The notes under the pieces: generated by a model
Told to the model about the DNA's origin: nothing
Database searches by the model: none
The model's input: the letters and a program-made list of their open reading frames with translations, nothing else
Position numbers and translations under genes: made by a program
Assembly (NCBI RefSeq): GCF_002833405.1
Contig: NZ_CP025135.1
Coordinates: 2,213,501-2,277,500, forward strand
Length of the DNA stretch: 64,000 nt
Source: Planococcus sp. MB-3u-03
GTDB lineage: Bacteria; Bacillota; Bacilli; Bacillales_A; Planococcaceae
Reading direction: 5' to 3'
Part shown: positions 1 through 8,592 of the stretch, one piece after another
Layout of the letters: every line of letters starts with the position of its first letter
Position numbering within the stretch: the first letter of the stretch is position 1

Positions 1-9
1 GCCGCCTAA
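1..9 (+). CDS. Last codons of the upstream gene, probably azlC
   Basis: Only Ala-Ala-stop is visible. The TAA at 7-9 shares its last A with the azlD start codon (TAATG), the tight coupling usual for azlC-azlD. The identity rests only on the downstream neighbour. Confidence 0.35.
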   Translation, partial: AA

Positions 10-317
10 TGGGTGCCTGGTTTTGGTGGATGATTTTTGGAATGGCCGTTGTTACTTATATTCCACGCGCAATACCGTTAACCTTTTTGGAAGGACGTGA
101 ATTACCGGAAGCTGTACAGAGTGTTTTGCGCAATATTCCTTATGCCGTCCTCGGCGCATTGATTTTCCCGGCCGTGTTCTTCATACAGGAAAACGTCTGG
201 TTTGGCGTGATCGGGGCCGCATCCGCATTTGCCATCGCGTTTACCGGGGCGAACGTTATCCTCGTCGTACTCGGGACCATTGCCATTCTCTCCGTATACG
301 GACTTTGGTTCGGATAA
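9..317 (+). CDS. azlD: AzlD-family branched-chain amino acid export subunit
   Basis: This 102-residue protein is almost entirely hydrophobic, with about four membrane segments and the N-terminal Tyr-Ile-Pro-Arg-Ala-Ile-Pro motif typical of AzlD. In the family, AzlD pairs with the larger AzlC protein to export branched-chain amino acids or analogues across the cytoplasmic membrane. The start codon overlaps the stop of the preceding frame at positions 7-9, so the two are translationally coupled. Length matches the family (about 100-110 residues). The family assignment is firm; the substrate is not visible in the sequence. Confidence 0.8.
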   Translation: MGAWFWWMIFGMAVVTYIPRAIPLTFLEGRELPEAVQSVLRNIPYAVLGALIFPAVFFIQENVWFGVIGAASAFAIAFTGANVILVVLGTIAILSVYGLWFG

Positions 318-324
318 GAAAAAA

Positions 325-354
325 AGCCGTCACTCATTTTCATGAGCTTCGGCT
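325..354. terminator. Bidirectional terminator between azlD and csbA
   Basis: AGCCG/CGGCT arms enclose an inner CTCAT-GAAA-ATGAG stem, with A and T runs on both sides. It overlaps the last codons of csbA and serves the two convergent genes. Confidence 0.75.
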
Positions 355-587
355 GTTTTTCTTTTATGATACATATTGCTCGCATACCAGAAACCAGCTG
401 TTAACGAAGCGGCGTTGACGACAAACAATAACCACGTATGTGTGAAGCCGGCATAAACGGCCGCGGCAATCAATGCCACGGTCAATATGAGGCCGACATA
501 ATGGTTGAACGTCACGCGCGTAAACAGGATAACAAGAAGCCCGGGCACAAACAGCGATAGGAAAAACTTAGTCACCATTGACTCCAT
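330..587 (-). CDS. csbA: CsbA family small membrane stress protein (DUF2198)
   Basis: This 85-residue protein has three hydrophobic segments. Its N-terminal part (FVPGLLVILFTRVTFNHYVG) closely resembles Bacillus CsbA, a general-stress membrane protein of unknown biochemical role. A good ribosome site (AGGAGAG, 6 bases before ATG) precedes the chosen start; the second Met (residue 4) is also possible. It lies 12 bases after the conserved end of minJ and is probably co-transcribed with it. In Bacillus csbA lies in the same neighbourhood, upstream of uvrB. No sigma-B promoter is obvious here because the upstream DNA is minJ coding sequence. Confidence 0.82.
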   Translation of the reverse strand: MESMVTKFFLSLFVPGLLVILFTRVTFNHYVGLILTVALIAAAVYAGFTHTWLLFVVNAASLTAGFWYASNMYHKRKTAEAHENE

Positions 588-599
588 ATTCTTCTCTCC

Positions 600-1757
600 T
601 TACTCGACAATCAAGAGACCCAGGCGGTGATGGTCATGGCGGAAGACGACATGGTGACGCAAACGCATTTCCAGGTTATGATCGCTTCATTCCAGGCGGC
701 AATGCGCTGCATTGAGCTGGATTGCTTCGTATAGTTCTGTTTCATTCGTTACGGTCGTGCCGTTCACTTTGCGGATGATTTCCCCGCGCACAAGCCCCAT
801 CTTCTCTGCAGGAGATCCCGGAAGCACGTCGATGATCATGACGCCTTGCGCTTGTGGTGTCACGGTGTAATTCCCGCTGCGCTCTTTCTGTGCATAATAC
901 AAGCTAATTCCCAAACGGAACAACGCTCCGGCGGCCAGCGCGATAATCGCCATCGGCTGCCAAAGAAAACCGAATAAGGCAAGGACGATCGTCAACACAG
1001 CTGACCAAGTGACCGATTTCGCGATTTTTGGATACAAATAAACAGGCAGCGTGCGTTTGCTGCGCCCTTGGAAACCAAATACCAGCGGGAACAAAATGAA
1101 TGAAAAGGCCGTTTCCCCGATCGGCAGCTGTGGCCAGTACGGTGCGTATTCGGAAATCATTTCTCCAGGGACGACCAGAACAGCCGGTATCAGCCATAGG
1201 CGGCGTGAAATATAGGCAGCGGCACGCAATCCGCGAGCCGATTTATGCAAACGCGGCGAAGCGGCAGCGGCAGCTGACTTTTCGACCATGCGGCTTTCGA
1301 TGAATAGCAAAAGCCCTGCAATCAACGCGACTGAAATGAGCCAGCCGTCCGCAAGCCCCCTGCCCGTCATTTCGGCGAACCCTAGATTGATCACCCAATC
1401 ATTGGCTTCGAACAACCAGACGACCAGCGCTGCCGCTCCCGCCAAATAGACGAAAGAAGCCAGGTGGTAAAAACCTGTCAGCATGACGATAATGCTCACG
1501 ATGCTGAGTGCAATCAACCATTCCATCGGCACTGCCAAACCGGCAGCAGCCACGATGACCGATAAGATTAACGCATACAACCAGCCATCTTTCAGCAAGC
1601 GTTTAAATTCTGTTCCGCCATACACGATCCGCGTGCGGAAAATGCGGCGTTCTTTTTTAACGCGAAAATATCCAAGCATCGTCGCAGCAAATAATGCGAC
1701 ATAAAAAACAGGGTTAAGAAAAAACATGGCGATCGCCATCAAAAAATCCGTTAACAC
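600..1757 (-). CDS. minJ: MinJ-like division topology protein, interrupted by an in-frame TGA
   Basis: MinJ bridges DivIVA and MinD at poles and septa in Bacilli. The protein has about seven or eight N-terminal membrane segments (residues 1-285) and a C-terminal PDZ domain starting near residue 290 (VIDVLPGSPAEKMGLVRGEI). The frame read as given stops at TGA 687-689 inside the PDZ domain. The same frame continues for 28 more codons to TAA at 600-602 and ends HHRLGLLIVE, which looks like the conserved MinJ tail. No base insertion is needed, so this is a substitution (for example TGG to TGA) or a real truncation. The position between csbA and the ftsEX region matches Bacillus synteny. swrA is absent. 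Confidence 0.8.
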
Positions 1758-1808
1758 TCCACTGACACCATCCTTAAGCTAAATGAACTTATCTTCCATT
1801 GTACCAAA

Positions 1809-1830
1809 GATGCAGGGATAGCCCTACATC
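1809..1830 (-). terminator. Hairpin after the PLP lyase gene
   Basis: A 9-bp stem (GATGYAGGG/CCCTRCATC, one wobble) has a four-base loop. The U-tract is poor on the minus strand and better on the plus strand. Confidence 0.5.
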
Positions 1831-1838
1831 TTTTTCAA

Positions 1839-2945
1839 TCAGTTAAATGCCTGCTGCAGCTGCCCAAGTATATCTTCAATGCCTTCGATTCCGGCGGAAA
1901 GCCTGACGACGCGCTCAGTTACACCGATCCGCGCTTTTTCTTCTGCGGATAATGCACGGTGAGACGTGCCGAATGGATAAGAGACGGTCGTTTCGACACC
2001 AGCCAAAGTCGGAACGATCTTGATCCAGCCGAGTGAAGAAAAGAAGGCTGAGACGTCGGCAGTTTCAGGAAGTTCAAATGAAACAATCGCGCCTTTCCCC
2101 GGATACCACACCCGTGCCTTGTCTTGCAGGAAGTCGGCAATCGCCTGTGCATTGGCGTTTTGCTTTTCCATACGAAGCGCCAATGTTTTGATGCCGCGTA
2201 TCGTTAGCCATGCTTCAAAAGGACTTAGGTTCATGCCGAGATTCACGACACGTTTTGTGGCTTCTTCGATTAAAGCGGGATCGCCTACCAATACGCCTGA
2301 TGTGACATCACTATGCCCGCCAAGGTACTTGGTGGCGCTATGTACGACCAAATCCACGCCTTGTGTATAAGGTGTAAACGTATAAGGCGTCGCGAATGTA
2401 TTATCAATCATCACTTTAACGCCGTATTGATTTTTCAATTGGACGAGCCCTTCGATGTCTTCGATTCGCAAAAATGGATTGGTAATCGATTCGCTCACCA
2501 TCAATTTCACTTCAGGGAAATCGACCAACATCTGCTCAATCGTGCCGGTTTCCGAGAAATCAGCGAAATGGACCGTAATGCCAAGCCTTCTCAATTCTTC
2601 CTTCAGCAAATGGAAAGTGCCTCCGTATACATCCTCTGCGGCGAGGATATGGTCTCCCGCTTCTGCGACGGACAGGATACCCGCGAGTATCGCGGACATG
2701 CCCGAAGACGCAGCAACGCCTTTTGGGGCACCTTCTAGCTGTGCGACTGTCTGGCCGAGTGCATCCGTGTTCGGGTTAGCTGTCCGCGTGTAGAGATAAG
2801 TTCCGTTTCCTTCATAATAGCCCTCCAACTCTTCTAAAGAAGAGAAGGAAAAAGCCGATGTTTGGTAGATTGGCATGACTTTCGGGCGGATTGTCCGCTC
2901 TTCCATTCCCGCTGTGTGTACAGATTTTGTATCGATTGATGTCAT
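1839..2945 (-). CDS. Trans-sulfuration family PLP-dependent lyase/synthase (cystathionine lyase type)
   Basis: A 368-residue enzyme of the Cys/Met-metabolism PLP family. Visible signatures are YLYTRTANPNTDAL near the N terminus, a SSGMSAI substrate-loop region, an Asp in MIDNTFATP, and the PLP lysine in HSATKYLGGHSDV. The family covers cystathionine gamma-synthase, the beta and gamma lyases and methionine gamma-lyase; sequence alone does not separate them here. Its ATG overlaps the stop of the thioredoxin-like gene (TAATG), with GAGGAGGAATC as ribosome site inside the upstream coding region, so the two are coupled. The length is slightly short for the family (about 380) but complete. Confidence 0.8.
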   Translation of the reverse strand: MTSIDTKSVHTAGMEERTIRPKVMPIYQTSAFSFSSLEELEGYYEGNGTYLYTRTANPNTDALGQTVAQLEGAPKGVAASSGMSAILAGILSVAEAGDHILAAEDVYGGTFHLLKEELRRLGITVHFADFSETGTIEQMLVDFPEVKLMVSESITNPFLRIEDIEGLVQLKNQYGVKVMIDNTFATPYTFTPYTQGVDLVVHSATKYLGGHSDVTSGVLVGDPALIEEATKRVVNLGMNLSPFEAWLTIRGIKTLALRMEKQNANAQAIADFLQDKARVWYPGKGAIVSFELPETADVSAFFSSLGWIKIVPTLAGVETTVSYPFGTSHRALSAEEKARIGVTERVVRLSAGIEGIEDILGQLQQAFN

Positions 2946-3532
2946 TATGATTCCTCCTCATTGATTTCTTCGATAAATCCATTCATCATTTCTTCATCCA
3001 TCGGGCCGACAATTTTATGCAAGATACGGCCTTCTCTGTCTATGATATAGGAAGTCGGAATGGAAAACGCTTGGTAGAGCGCGCCAATATCTCCATCCAC
3101 ATCCATCGGAATCGGAAAGCTCAAGCCGAACTCTTCAACAAAATTTTCGATTTCCGTCATGCCGCGGTCTTCTGTCGTCAAATTGACAGCTACCACTTCG
3201 ACATCTTTATCCTGTTGGTTCTCATAGAAAGTTTGCATATGCGGCATTTCTGCTCGGCAAGGCGGGCACCATGTCGCCCAAAAATTAAGGATGACCGCTT
3301 TGCCCCGGTAATCCGACAAGCGCATTTCCTCGCCTTTCAAAGTCGTCAATTCGAAGTCGGGAGCGAGTTCGCCTTTTGCCAGCCCTTCATCAGTCGGCAA
3401 AAAATCGACAGTGCTGCCAAGGGCCATTTTATTCAGTGCGCGGTCTTCTTTTTGGCTATCTAAGACAGCCCATACCGCTAGAATGATGACCAAAATGGCT
3501 ACTATCAGAAGCCCGATCACTTTTTTCGACAT
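2945..3532 (-). CDS. Membrane-anchored TlpA/ResA-type thiol-disulfide oxidoreductase
   Basis: About 195 residues, with one N-terminal membrane anchor (residues 5-24) and an extracytoplasmic thioredoxin fold. The active site is the WCPPC motif near residue 90 in NFWATWCPPCRAEMP, followed by a cis-Pro region (SIPTSYIID). ResA-type proteins reduce apocytochrome c or other exported thiols. The ATG at 3532 is preferred because GGAG lies 8 bases upstream; a GTG at 3541 would add three residues. It is translationally coupled to the downstream PLP lyase gene, an unusual partner. The cytochrome c-551 gene 4 kb away is a possible client (inference). Confidence 0.78.
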   Translation of the reverse strand: MSKKVIGLLIVAILVIILAVWAVLDSQKEDRALNKMALGSTVDFLPTDEGLAKGELAPDFELTTLKGEEMRLSDYRGKAVILNFWATWCPPCRAEMPHMQTFYENQQDKDVEVVAVNLTTEDRGMTEIENFVEEFGLSFPIPMDVDGDIGALYQAFSIPTSYIIDREGRILHKIVGPMDEEMMNGFIEEINEEES

Positions 3533-3632
3533 TCTTTTCACTCCATTCCGTTACCATCATACGATAAACGAACTGTCCGTAGCCAGTAAATTCGCCGGAA
3601 TTGTTCCGCAACAAATTGTGTCCATAAAAAAA

Positions 3633-3691
3633 CCGCCAAGCCACTTTCCGAAACTTCACCAGTCGTGAAGCGGAAAGAATGGCCTTGGCGG
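3633..3691 (-). terminator. Strong terminator after the murein hydrolase gene
   Basis: CCGCCAAG and CTTGGCGG arms with inner complementary CTTTCCG/CGGAAAG, followed on the minus strand by a seven-T tract. It ends the ftsE-ftsX-hydrolase unit. Confidence 0.8.
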
Positions 3692-3698
3692 CTTTTGA

Positions 3699-5219
3699 TT
3701 AATAAGAAAGATAATTGGCTGGGTTCACAGCGTTGCTACGCGAACCATTCCAAGATCCCACGTGGATTTCAAAATGTAAGTGTGGCCCTGTCGAACGTCC
3801 GGTATTGCCCATTCCGCCGATAAACTGGCGTTGGTCGACTTTTTGGCCGACCGATACGCCAATCGAACTTAAGTGTGCATATGCTGTCGCATATGGTTGC
3901 CCGTTAATCGAATGGTTGATGATGATGACATTCCCGTAACCGCCCATTGACCCTGCAAATGATACATATCCAGCAGCTGAAGCAACAACCGGCGTACCTG
4001 GGCTATTGGCGATATCGTAGCCAAGATGCGTCTCCGCGCCGTCTCCGATATCACGTCCGCCAAATCCTGATGTATGGCGCCCTGATGCCGGCATCACGAA
4101 GTTTGCTGATGGCTTGACGACAGGAGCCGGTGCCGGTGCTGGCGTTGGTGCCGGAGTTGCTGCTGGTGCCGGGCTTGCAGTGCTGGCACTTGCTGATGAA
4201 GATTTAGTTGCTGCTTTTTCGGCTGCTGCTTTTTCAGCTGCCGCTTTTTCGGCTGCTGCCCGTTCAGCTGCTGCTTTCTCTGCTGCTGCACGCTCAGCTG
4301 CGGCCTTTTCTGCAGCGGCTTTTTCAGCTGCCGCTTTGCGTTCCGCTTCTGCAATACGCGTGCGTTCAGCTTCTTCTTGCTGAGCCAATTTCGCCATGCG
4401 GGATTGCTGCCCCATAATCTGCTTCTCGACTGCAGCGCTGACTTCAAGTGCTTCTTCATGCTGTGCTTCCAAATTGTTTTTCTCTGAAGCTAAACGTTTC
4501 TGTTCTGCTTCCATTTGGTTTTTCAAGCCAGCTTGTTCTTTTTTCTGGCTATCTAATGATGCTTTCAATGAAACCAGTTCAGCGCGGCGTTCTTCTTGAT
4601 TGGCAAGAATCGTTTCAACCGCTTCTTTTTTTGCAGCCAATTCTTTTTTGTCGGCTGCTTGTTCACGCATGATTTCGCGGTCAGCTTCGATCAAGGTGTT
4701 GACTGCTGAAAAACGGTCGATAAAATCGATAAAGCTATTAGCGCCCAATAGAACATCTATGTATTCGACAGATCCGCCACTCATCTGGATGGCGCGAGCA
4801 CGTTCTTTCAATAATTCAGTACGCTCGTCGATTTTACGCTCGAGCTCTTTGATCGCTTCTTTCAATTCATCGATTTCATCTTTGGTTTGATCGATTTCGG
4901 CTTGTACAGTATCGATCTTAGACTGTGTTTCCTGCATTTTCTTGTCCAATTGCTGGATTTCCGAAACGATGCGGTCGAGCTTTGAAGACGTTTCTTGGAT
5001 CTCGACTTGTTTCTTTTGGATGCCCGAGCTTAAATCTTCTTCTTTTTCTTCCAGCTCTTTACGTTCTTTTTCCAATTTTTGCTGTTCTTTTTGCACTTGC
5101 TGTTGCTCCTGTTCCAATTCATCGAGCTTGCTGCTGTTTGCGTGTGCACTAGGCATCAGCAAAGACAGTGCGAGAATTGATGAAACACCGGACAACATCC
5201 ATTTAGACTTCGAATTCAA
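3699..5219 (-). CDS. Secreted coiled-coil M23 murein hydrolase (EnvC/CwlO-like FtsEX partner)
   Basis: A 506-residue exported protein. Residues 1-27 are a signal peptide ending AHA. Residues 28-270 are long coiled coils rich in Glu, Gln and Lys, and about 285-345 hold an Ala-rich AEKAAAE/AERAAAE repeat. An Ala/Pro linker follows, then a C-terminal LytM/M23 domain (about 378-506) with the zinc ligands in THLGYD and PHLHFE. EnvC, PcsB and CwlO proteins of this layout are switched on by FtsEX and cut peptidoglycan. The gene lies just downstream of ftsX, which supports that partnership. In Bacillus subtilis the neighbour here is the CtpB protease instead. A good terminator follows. Confidence 0.85.
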   Translation of the reverse strand: MNSKSKWMLSGVSSILALSLLMPSAHANSSKLDELEQEQQQVQKEQQKLEKERKELEEKEEDLSSGIQKKQVEIQETSSKLDRIVSEIQQLDKKMQETQSKIDTVQAEIDQTKDEIDELKEAIKELERKIDERTELLKERARAIQMSGGSVEYIDVLLGANSFIDFIDRFSAVNTLIEADREIMREQAADKKELAAKKEAVETILANQEERRAELVSLKASLDSQKKEQAGLKNQMEAEQKRLASEKNNLEAQHEEALEVSAAVEKQIMGQQSRMAKLAQQEEAERTRIAEAERKAAAEKAAAEKAAAERAAAEKAAAERAAAEKAAAEKAAAEKAATKSSSASASTASPAPAATPAPTPAPAPAPVVKPSANFVMPASGRHTSGFGGRDIGDGAETHLGYDIANSPGTPVVASAAGYVSFAGSMGGYGNVIIINHSINGQPYATAYAHLSSIGVSVGQKVDQRQFIGGMGNTGRSTGPHLHFEIHVGSWNGSRSNAVNPANYLSY

Positions 5220-5290
5220 GTTCGTTTTCCCCTTTGGATTTACGTTCTTTTCTATGTCTGTATTTTATTTCCTAATTTATGTAAGCTTTA

Positions 5291-5319
5291 GGCCTATGGT
5301 TAGCATGCGACCATAGGCC
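5291..5319 (-). terminator. Perfect inverted repeat between ftsX and the hydrolase gene
   Basis: GGCCTATGGT and ACCATAGGCC form a 10-bp stem around a 9-base loop. There is no clear U-tract, so it may be an attenuator or RNA-processing hairpin rather than a full terminator. Confidence 0.45.
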
Positions 5320-5328
5320 TTTGATTGA

Positions 5329-6210
5329 TTATACACGTAAAAACTTGCGAATGGACATAAAACTTCCCAAATCCCGATAAAGACACCCATCGCCAAGATC
5401 AACGCGCTCACTTGGTAGATGAAAGGTGAAAACTCAAGTAGTTGGAACAGTTCTCCGCTGAGCCGGGGTTGTACGATTCCGTAATCTTCTGGTATAGCAG
5501 CACGACCAGGCCGATCGGTATGATGGAACCGAGGATCCCAAGCCACATGCCTTCTAGAATGAATGGAACGCGGACAAACCAATTGGTCGCCCTGACGAGT
5601 TTCATGATCTCGATTTCGGTGCGGCGCGCCACGATTGTGATGCGGATCGTATTCGAAATCAAGAACATCGCTGTAAACAATAATGCCAAAATGAGGACCA
5701 GGCCAACATTGCGCCCTGCGTTAAGGAAATTGAAAGTTTCTCAATTTTACCTTCCCATATATTCTACGTCTTCGATATATTCAAGTGCAGCAATTTCTTT
5801 GCTACTGTTTCTGTCTGTTGAGGTTCTGTCGCTTTTACATAGAATACATCAAACAATGGATTGCTTTGCTCGAATAAACTGAGTTCTTCGCCAAAGTCGA
5901 GCACAAGATCCGTCAACTCTTCTTCTTTCGTTGAAAAGTCGGCTGATTCAACGCCATTAAGATCTGATATTTCTTCTTCGAGCTCTGCAACGTCTTCTTC
6001 CTCTGCATCGAGCGAGACAAAGACTTTGATTTCAACATCATTTTCCAAATCATCCGCGACTTTGTTCAGGTTCATCATAATCATGACGAATACACCGACT
6101 AGCAGCAAAGTAACGGTAACGGCGCTGACAGATGCAAATGTCATCCAGCCATTCCGGCCGAGGCTCTTCAGGCTTTCTTTGATGTGACGGCCAAATGTTC
6201 TAATCTTCAT
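5329..6210 (-). CDS. ftsX: FtsX, cell-division ABC permease, frame broken by about five indels
   Basis: FtsX is the membrane partner of FtsE and activates murein hydrolases. The start at 6210 (MKIRTFGRHIKESLKSLGRN) has a GGAGGTGA ribosome site and overlaps the end of ftsE by 11 bases. The N-terminal cytoplasmic part, first membrane helix and extracellular domain read cleanly to about 5795. A conserved C-terminal block (LLFTAMFLISNTIRITIVAR, then EIMKLV) follows in another frame. Shifts are needed near 5795, 5752, 5738, 5465 and 5365. The last is a missing G that restores IGIWGSFMSIRKFLRV and a stop at 5329-5331. Several sit in homopolymers, so sequencing error is the likely cause. Confidence 0.85.
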
Positions 6211-6886
6211 AGCCGTAATCACCTCCGGCTGCGTCGCGCACAATCAGCCCGCCTTCGATGGCAATGACGCGATGTCTTAACTTGTTGACGATTTCCCGGT
6301 TATGGGTCGCCATGATGATGGTCGTCCCTGTCGAGTTGATCTGTTCAAAAAGGTTCATGATATCCCACGATGTATCCGGGTCAAGGTTTCCTGTCGGTTC
6401 ATCGGCAATCATCACTTTCGGTGTGTTGACGATCGAACGGGCGATGGATACACGTTGCTGCTCACCACCGGACAATTCACGGGGGAACATTTTCGCTTTG
6501 TGCTTCAGCCCGACCATGTCGAGGACTTCCATGACGCGCTCTTTGATGATTTGTGGTTTTTCCTCGATGACTTCGAGTGCAAACGCAACATTTTCATAAA
6601 CGTTCAAGCGGGGCAATAGTTTGAAATCCTGGAACACTACGCCGATGTCACGGCGAAGAAAAGGAACTTTCCGGTTCTTCAATTTTGCGATATCTTTTCC
6701 ATCGACAAGCATTTGCCCTGAAGATGGACGCTCTTCACGGTACATCATTTTGATGAACGTAGATTTACCAGCTCCGCTCGGGCCGACGATATATACAAAT
6801 TCGCCCTGGGCAATTTCAACATTCAATCCGTTGAGTGCCACAATGCCGTTCGGATATTTTTTATAGACATTCTTCATTTGTATCAT
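6200..6886 (-). CDS. ftsE: FtsE, cell-division ABC ATPase
   Basis: A 228-residue ABC ATPase, the same length as Bacillus FtsE. It has Walker A GPSGAGKST (about 35-43), the Q-loop region DIGVVFQDFKLLP, signature LSGGEQQR, Walker B VMIADEPTGNLD and the switch His in MATHNRE. FtsE drives the FtsX permease, a mechanotransmitter for extracellular hydrolases rather than a pump. The start at 6886 (MIQMKNVYKKYP) is chosen because AGGTGG lies 7 bases upstream; an open frame extends 12 codons further without support. It overlaps ftsX by 11 bases. Confidence 0.92.
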   Translation of the reverse strand: MIQMKNVYKKYPNGIVALNGLNVEIAQGEFVYIVGPSGAGKSTFIKMMYREERPSSGQMLVDGKDIAKLKNRKVPFLRRDIGVVFQDFKLLPRLNVYENVAFALEVIEEKPQIIKERVMEVLDMVGLKHKAKMFPRELSGGEQQRVSIARSIVNTPKVMIADEPTGNLDPDTSWDIMNLFEQINSTGTTIIMATHNREIVNKLRHRVIAIEGGLIVRDAAGGDYGYED

Positions 6887-7131
6887 TAATAAACCACCTA
6901 TAATCATTCGGCATTGCGCCAAATTTTATTTCCCAAGTACATAGCAAATTTTGCAGCACGGTTATTATAACACTCCTAAACCCCTTTTTTGTTACAGTTA
7001 CATTTCAATTCGGACTCAGTCTCGATACAAAGAATTATCTGAAATTTTAATAATACAAGGTCTTAGTTCATCATTAATTCCCTTATTTTTACCATATTTC
7101 TATATAAATGCCTTGTTTTATGGCAAAAAAA

Positions 7132-7158
7132 ATAAACCGGGCAAAATGCCGGTTTATT
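7132..7158 (-). terminator. Terminator of cccB
   Basis: AATAAACCGG/CCGGTTTATT hairpin overlapping the cccB stop codon, followed on the minus strand by an eight-T run. Confidence 0.8.
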
Positions 7159-7501
7159 GTTGGCTTGCTAGATATTCTGCTACAGCCTGTGCTTCTTCGC
7201 CTTCGATGATATTCGGAGGCATAGAACCTTGACCATTTTCAATGACTGACAGGATTTCTTCTTGTGACAAGCGCGATCCTACATCATTCAATGCCGGGAA
7301 GTTGCCCTGGCCTTCTAAGTTTTCACCGTGGCATGAAATACAGTTTTGTTGAATGACTGCTTCTGCATCCACTGTTGTTGTTTCAGTTTCTGTATCGCCG
7401 CCTGTATCAGCTGGTTCTTCAGGAGATGTTTCTTCCCCGCCGCCGCATGCACCAAGCACAAGAACAGAACCGAACAATACGGTCATCAATTGCTTTTTCA
7501 T
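7154..7501 (-). CDS. cccB: Cytochrome c-551 lipoprotein
   Basis: A 115-residue exported haem protein. The signal peptide ends in the lipobox LGAC, giving a lipid-anchored Cys at residue 19. An acidic, Thr-rich linker and a cytochrome c domain follow, with the haem motif CISCH and a distal Met in GSMPPNII. CccB carries electrons on the outer face of the membrane in Bacilli. The position next to ftsE and before the YitT-type gene is the same as in Bacillus, which supports the name. AGGAGGATTTCC precedes the ATG. Confidence 0.88.
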   Translation of the reverse strand: MKKQLMTVLFGSVLVLGACGGGEETSPEEPADTGGDTETETTTVDAEAVIQQNCISCHGENLEGQGNFPALNDVGSRLSQEEILSVIENGQGSMPPNIIEGEEAQAVAEYLASQQ

Positions 7502-7555
7502 GGAAATCCTCCTCTTCGTCTTGCTTTTTTTACCTTCTATAGGAGTATACCAAAT

Positions 7556-8428
7556 TTAAGCACGTTTGAAACCTTCCCCAAGAACTTCGGAAGCATCGGA
7601 AACAATTACGAAGGCTTGCGGGTCGATTAATTTAACCAATTGTTTCAGCCTTGTAAATTCTGTCTGAGGAATCACGACCATCAAAATCGGCTTTTCATTT
7701 CCGGAGTAGCCGCCCGTCGCTGTTAATTCCGTAACGCCTCGATCGACTTCTTCGTAAATGGCATCCCGAATTTCCACTTGCTTGTTCGTAATGATGTATA
7801 CCATCTTCGAACGGCTGAATCCGACCTGCACCAAATCGATGGTTTTGGTCGTTAGATACAACCCGATCAATGCATACAATCCTTTTTCGATATCAAAAAC
7901 GATGGCAGCAGCCAACACGATCATGCCGTCGATGATCGCAACGCTTGTCCCGAGAGTGAGGCCGGTGTATTTGGTGATGATCTGGGCTGCAAGGTCGGTT
8001 CCGCCAGTCGATGCTTTTCCGCGGAACACGATTCCTAGCCCGAGACCGACCATGATGCCGCCAAACAGCGAGCCGAGCAGCGGATCTCTCGTCCAAGCTT
8101 CCCAATCTTCAGTCATGAACACGACGAGCGGCAGAAATACCGTGCCGACCGCCGTCTTGATGCCGAAATTTTTCCCGAGCAAAATGACGCCCGAGATGAA
8201 CAGCGGAATATTGAATGCCCATTGGACGAATGCCGGCTTCCATTCGAACAAGCCGAATAGAATCGTACTAATGCCGCTGACTCCGCCCGACGCCACTTCG
8301 TTCGGCAATAGGAACACATTGAATGAAATGGCGACGATCGCCGCTCCTGCCAGGACGGAGATATAATCCATCACGCTCGTCAAAACCGGATGTGGATCTT
8401 TTGATTTTCGTATATTTCGTTTGCTCAT
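7556..8428 (-). CDS. YitT-family membrane protein with C-terminal DUF2179 (yvjA position)
   Basis: A 290-residue protein with five to six membrane segments (residues about 15-185) and a soluble C-terminal DUF2179 domain (about 215-290, containing TATGGYSGNEKPILMVVI). The membrane part holds the family sequence FNVFLLPNEVASGGVSGIST. In Bacillus the equivalent gene, yvjA, sits between cccB and prfB, as here. The molecular function of the family is not established; a transport role is often assumed. The frame is intact. Confidence 0.82.
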   Translation of the reverse strand: MSKRNIRKSKDPHPVLTSVMDYISVLAGAAIVAISFNVFLLPNEVASGGVSGISTILFGLFEWKPAFVQWAFNIPLFISGVILLGKNFGIKTAVGTVFLPLVVFMTEDWEAWTRDPLLGSLFGGIMVGLGLGIVFRGKASTGGTDLAAQIITKYTGLTLGTSVAIIDGMIVLAAAIVFDIEKGLYALIGLYLTTKTIDLVQVGFSRSKMVYIITNKQVEIRDAIYEEVDRGVTELTATGGYSGNEKPILMVVIPQTEFTRLKQLVKLIDPQAFVIVSDASEVLGEGFKRA

Positions 8429-8592
8429 AAGCTGTTATTCCTCTTCCTTCTATATTCACTTGAACCCTGTCAGAGTATAGCAGACCCCCCGTTTTTTGTG
8501 AACTTCATCTGGATAAAGCAATAACCATTCCACAACGGAACAAACTTTTGCTTCAATCGGCCAAAATTTCACATTTTGCTGCGCTGGTTCCT

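Noticed and set aside
2313..2738. Plus-strand frame opposite the PLP lyase gene
   Set aside because: Shadow of a well-identified gene; no family resemblance and no ribosome site.
4114..4383. Plus-strand Ala-rich open frame
   Set aside because: It is the complement of the AEKAAAE repeat of the murein hydrolase; the composition comes from the repeat, and there is no ribosome site.
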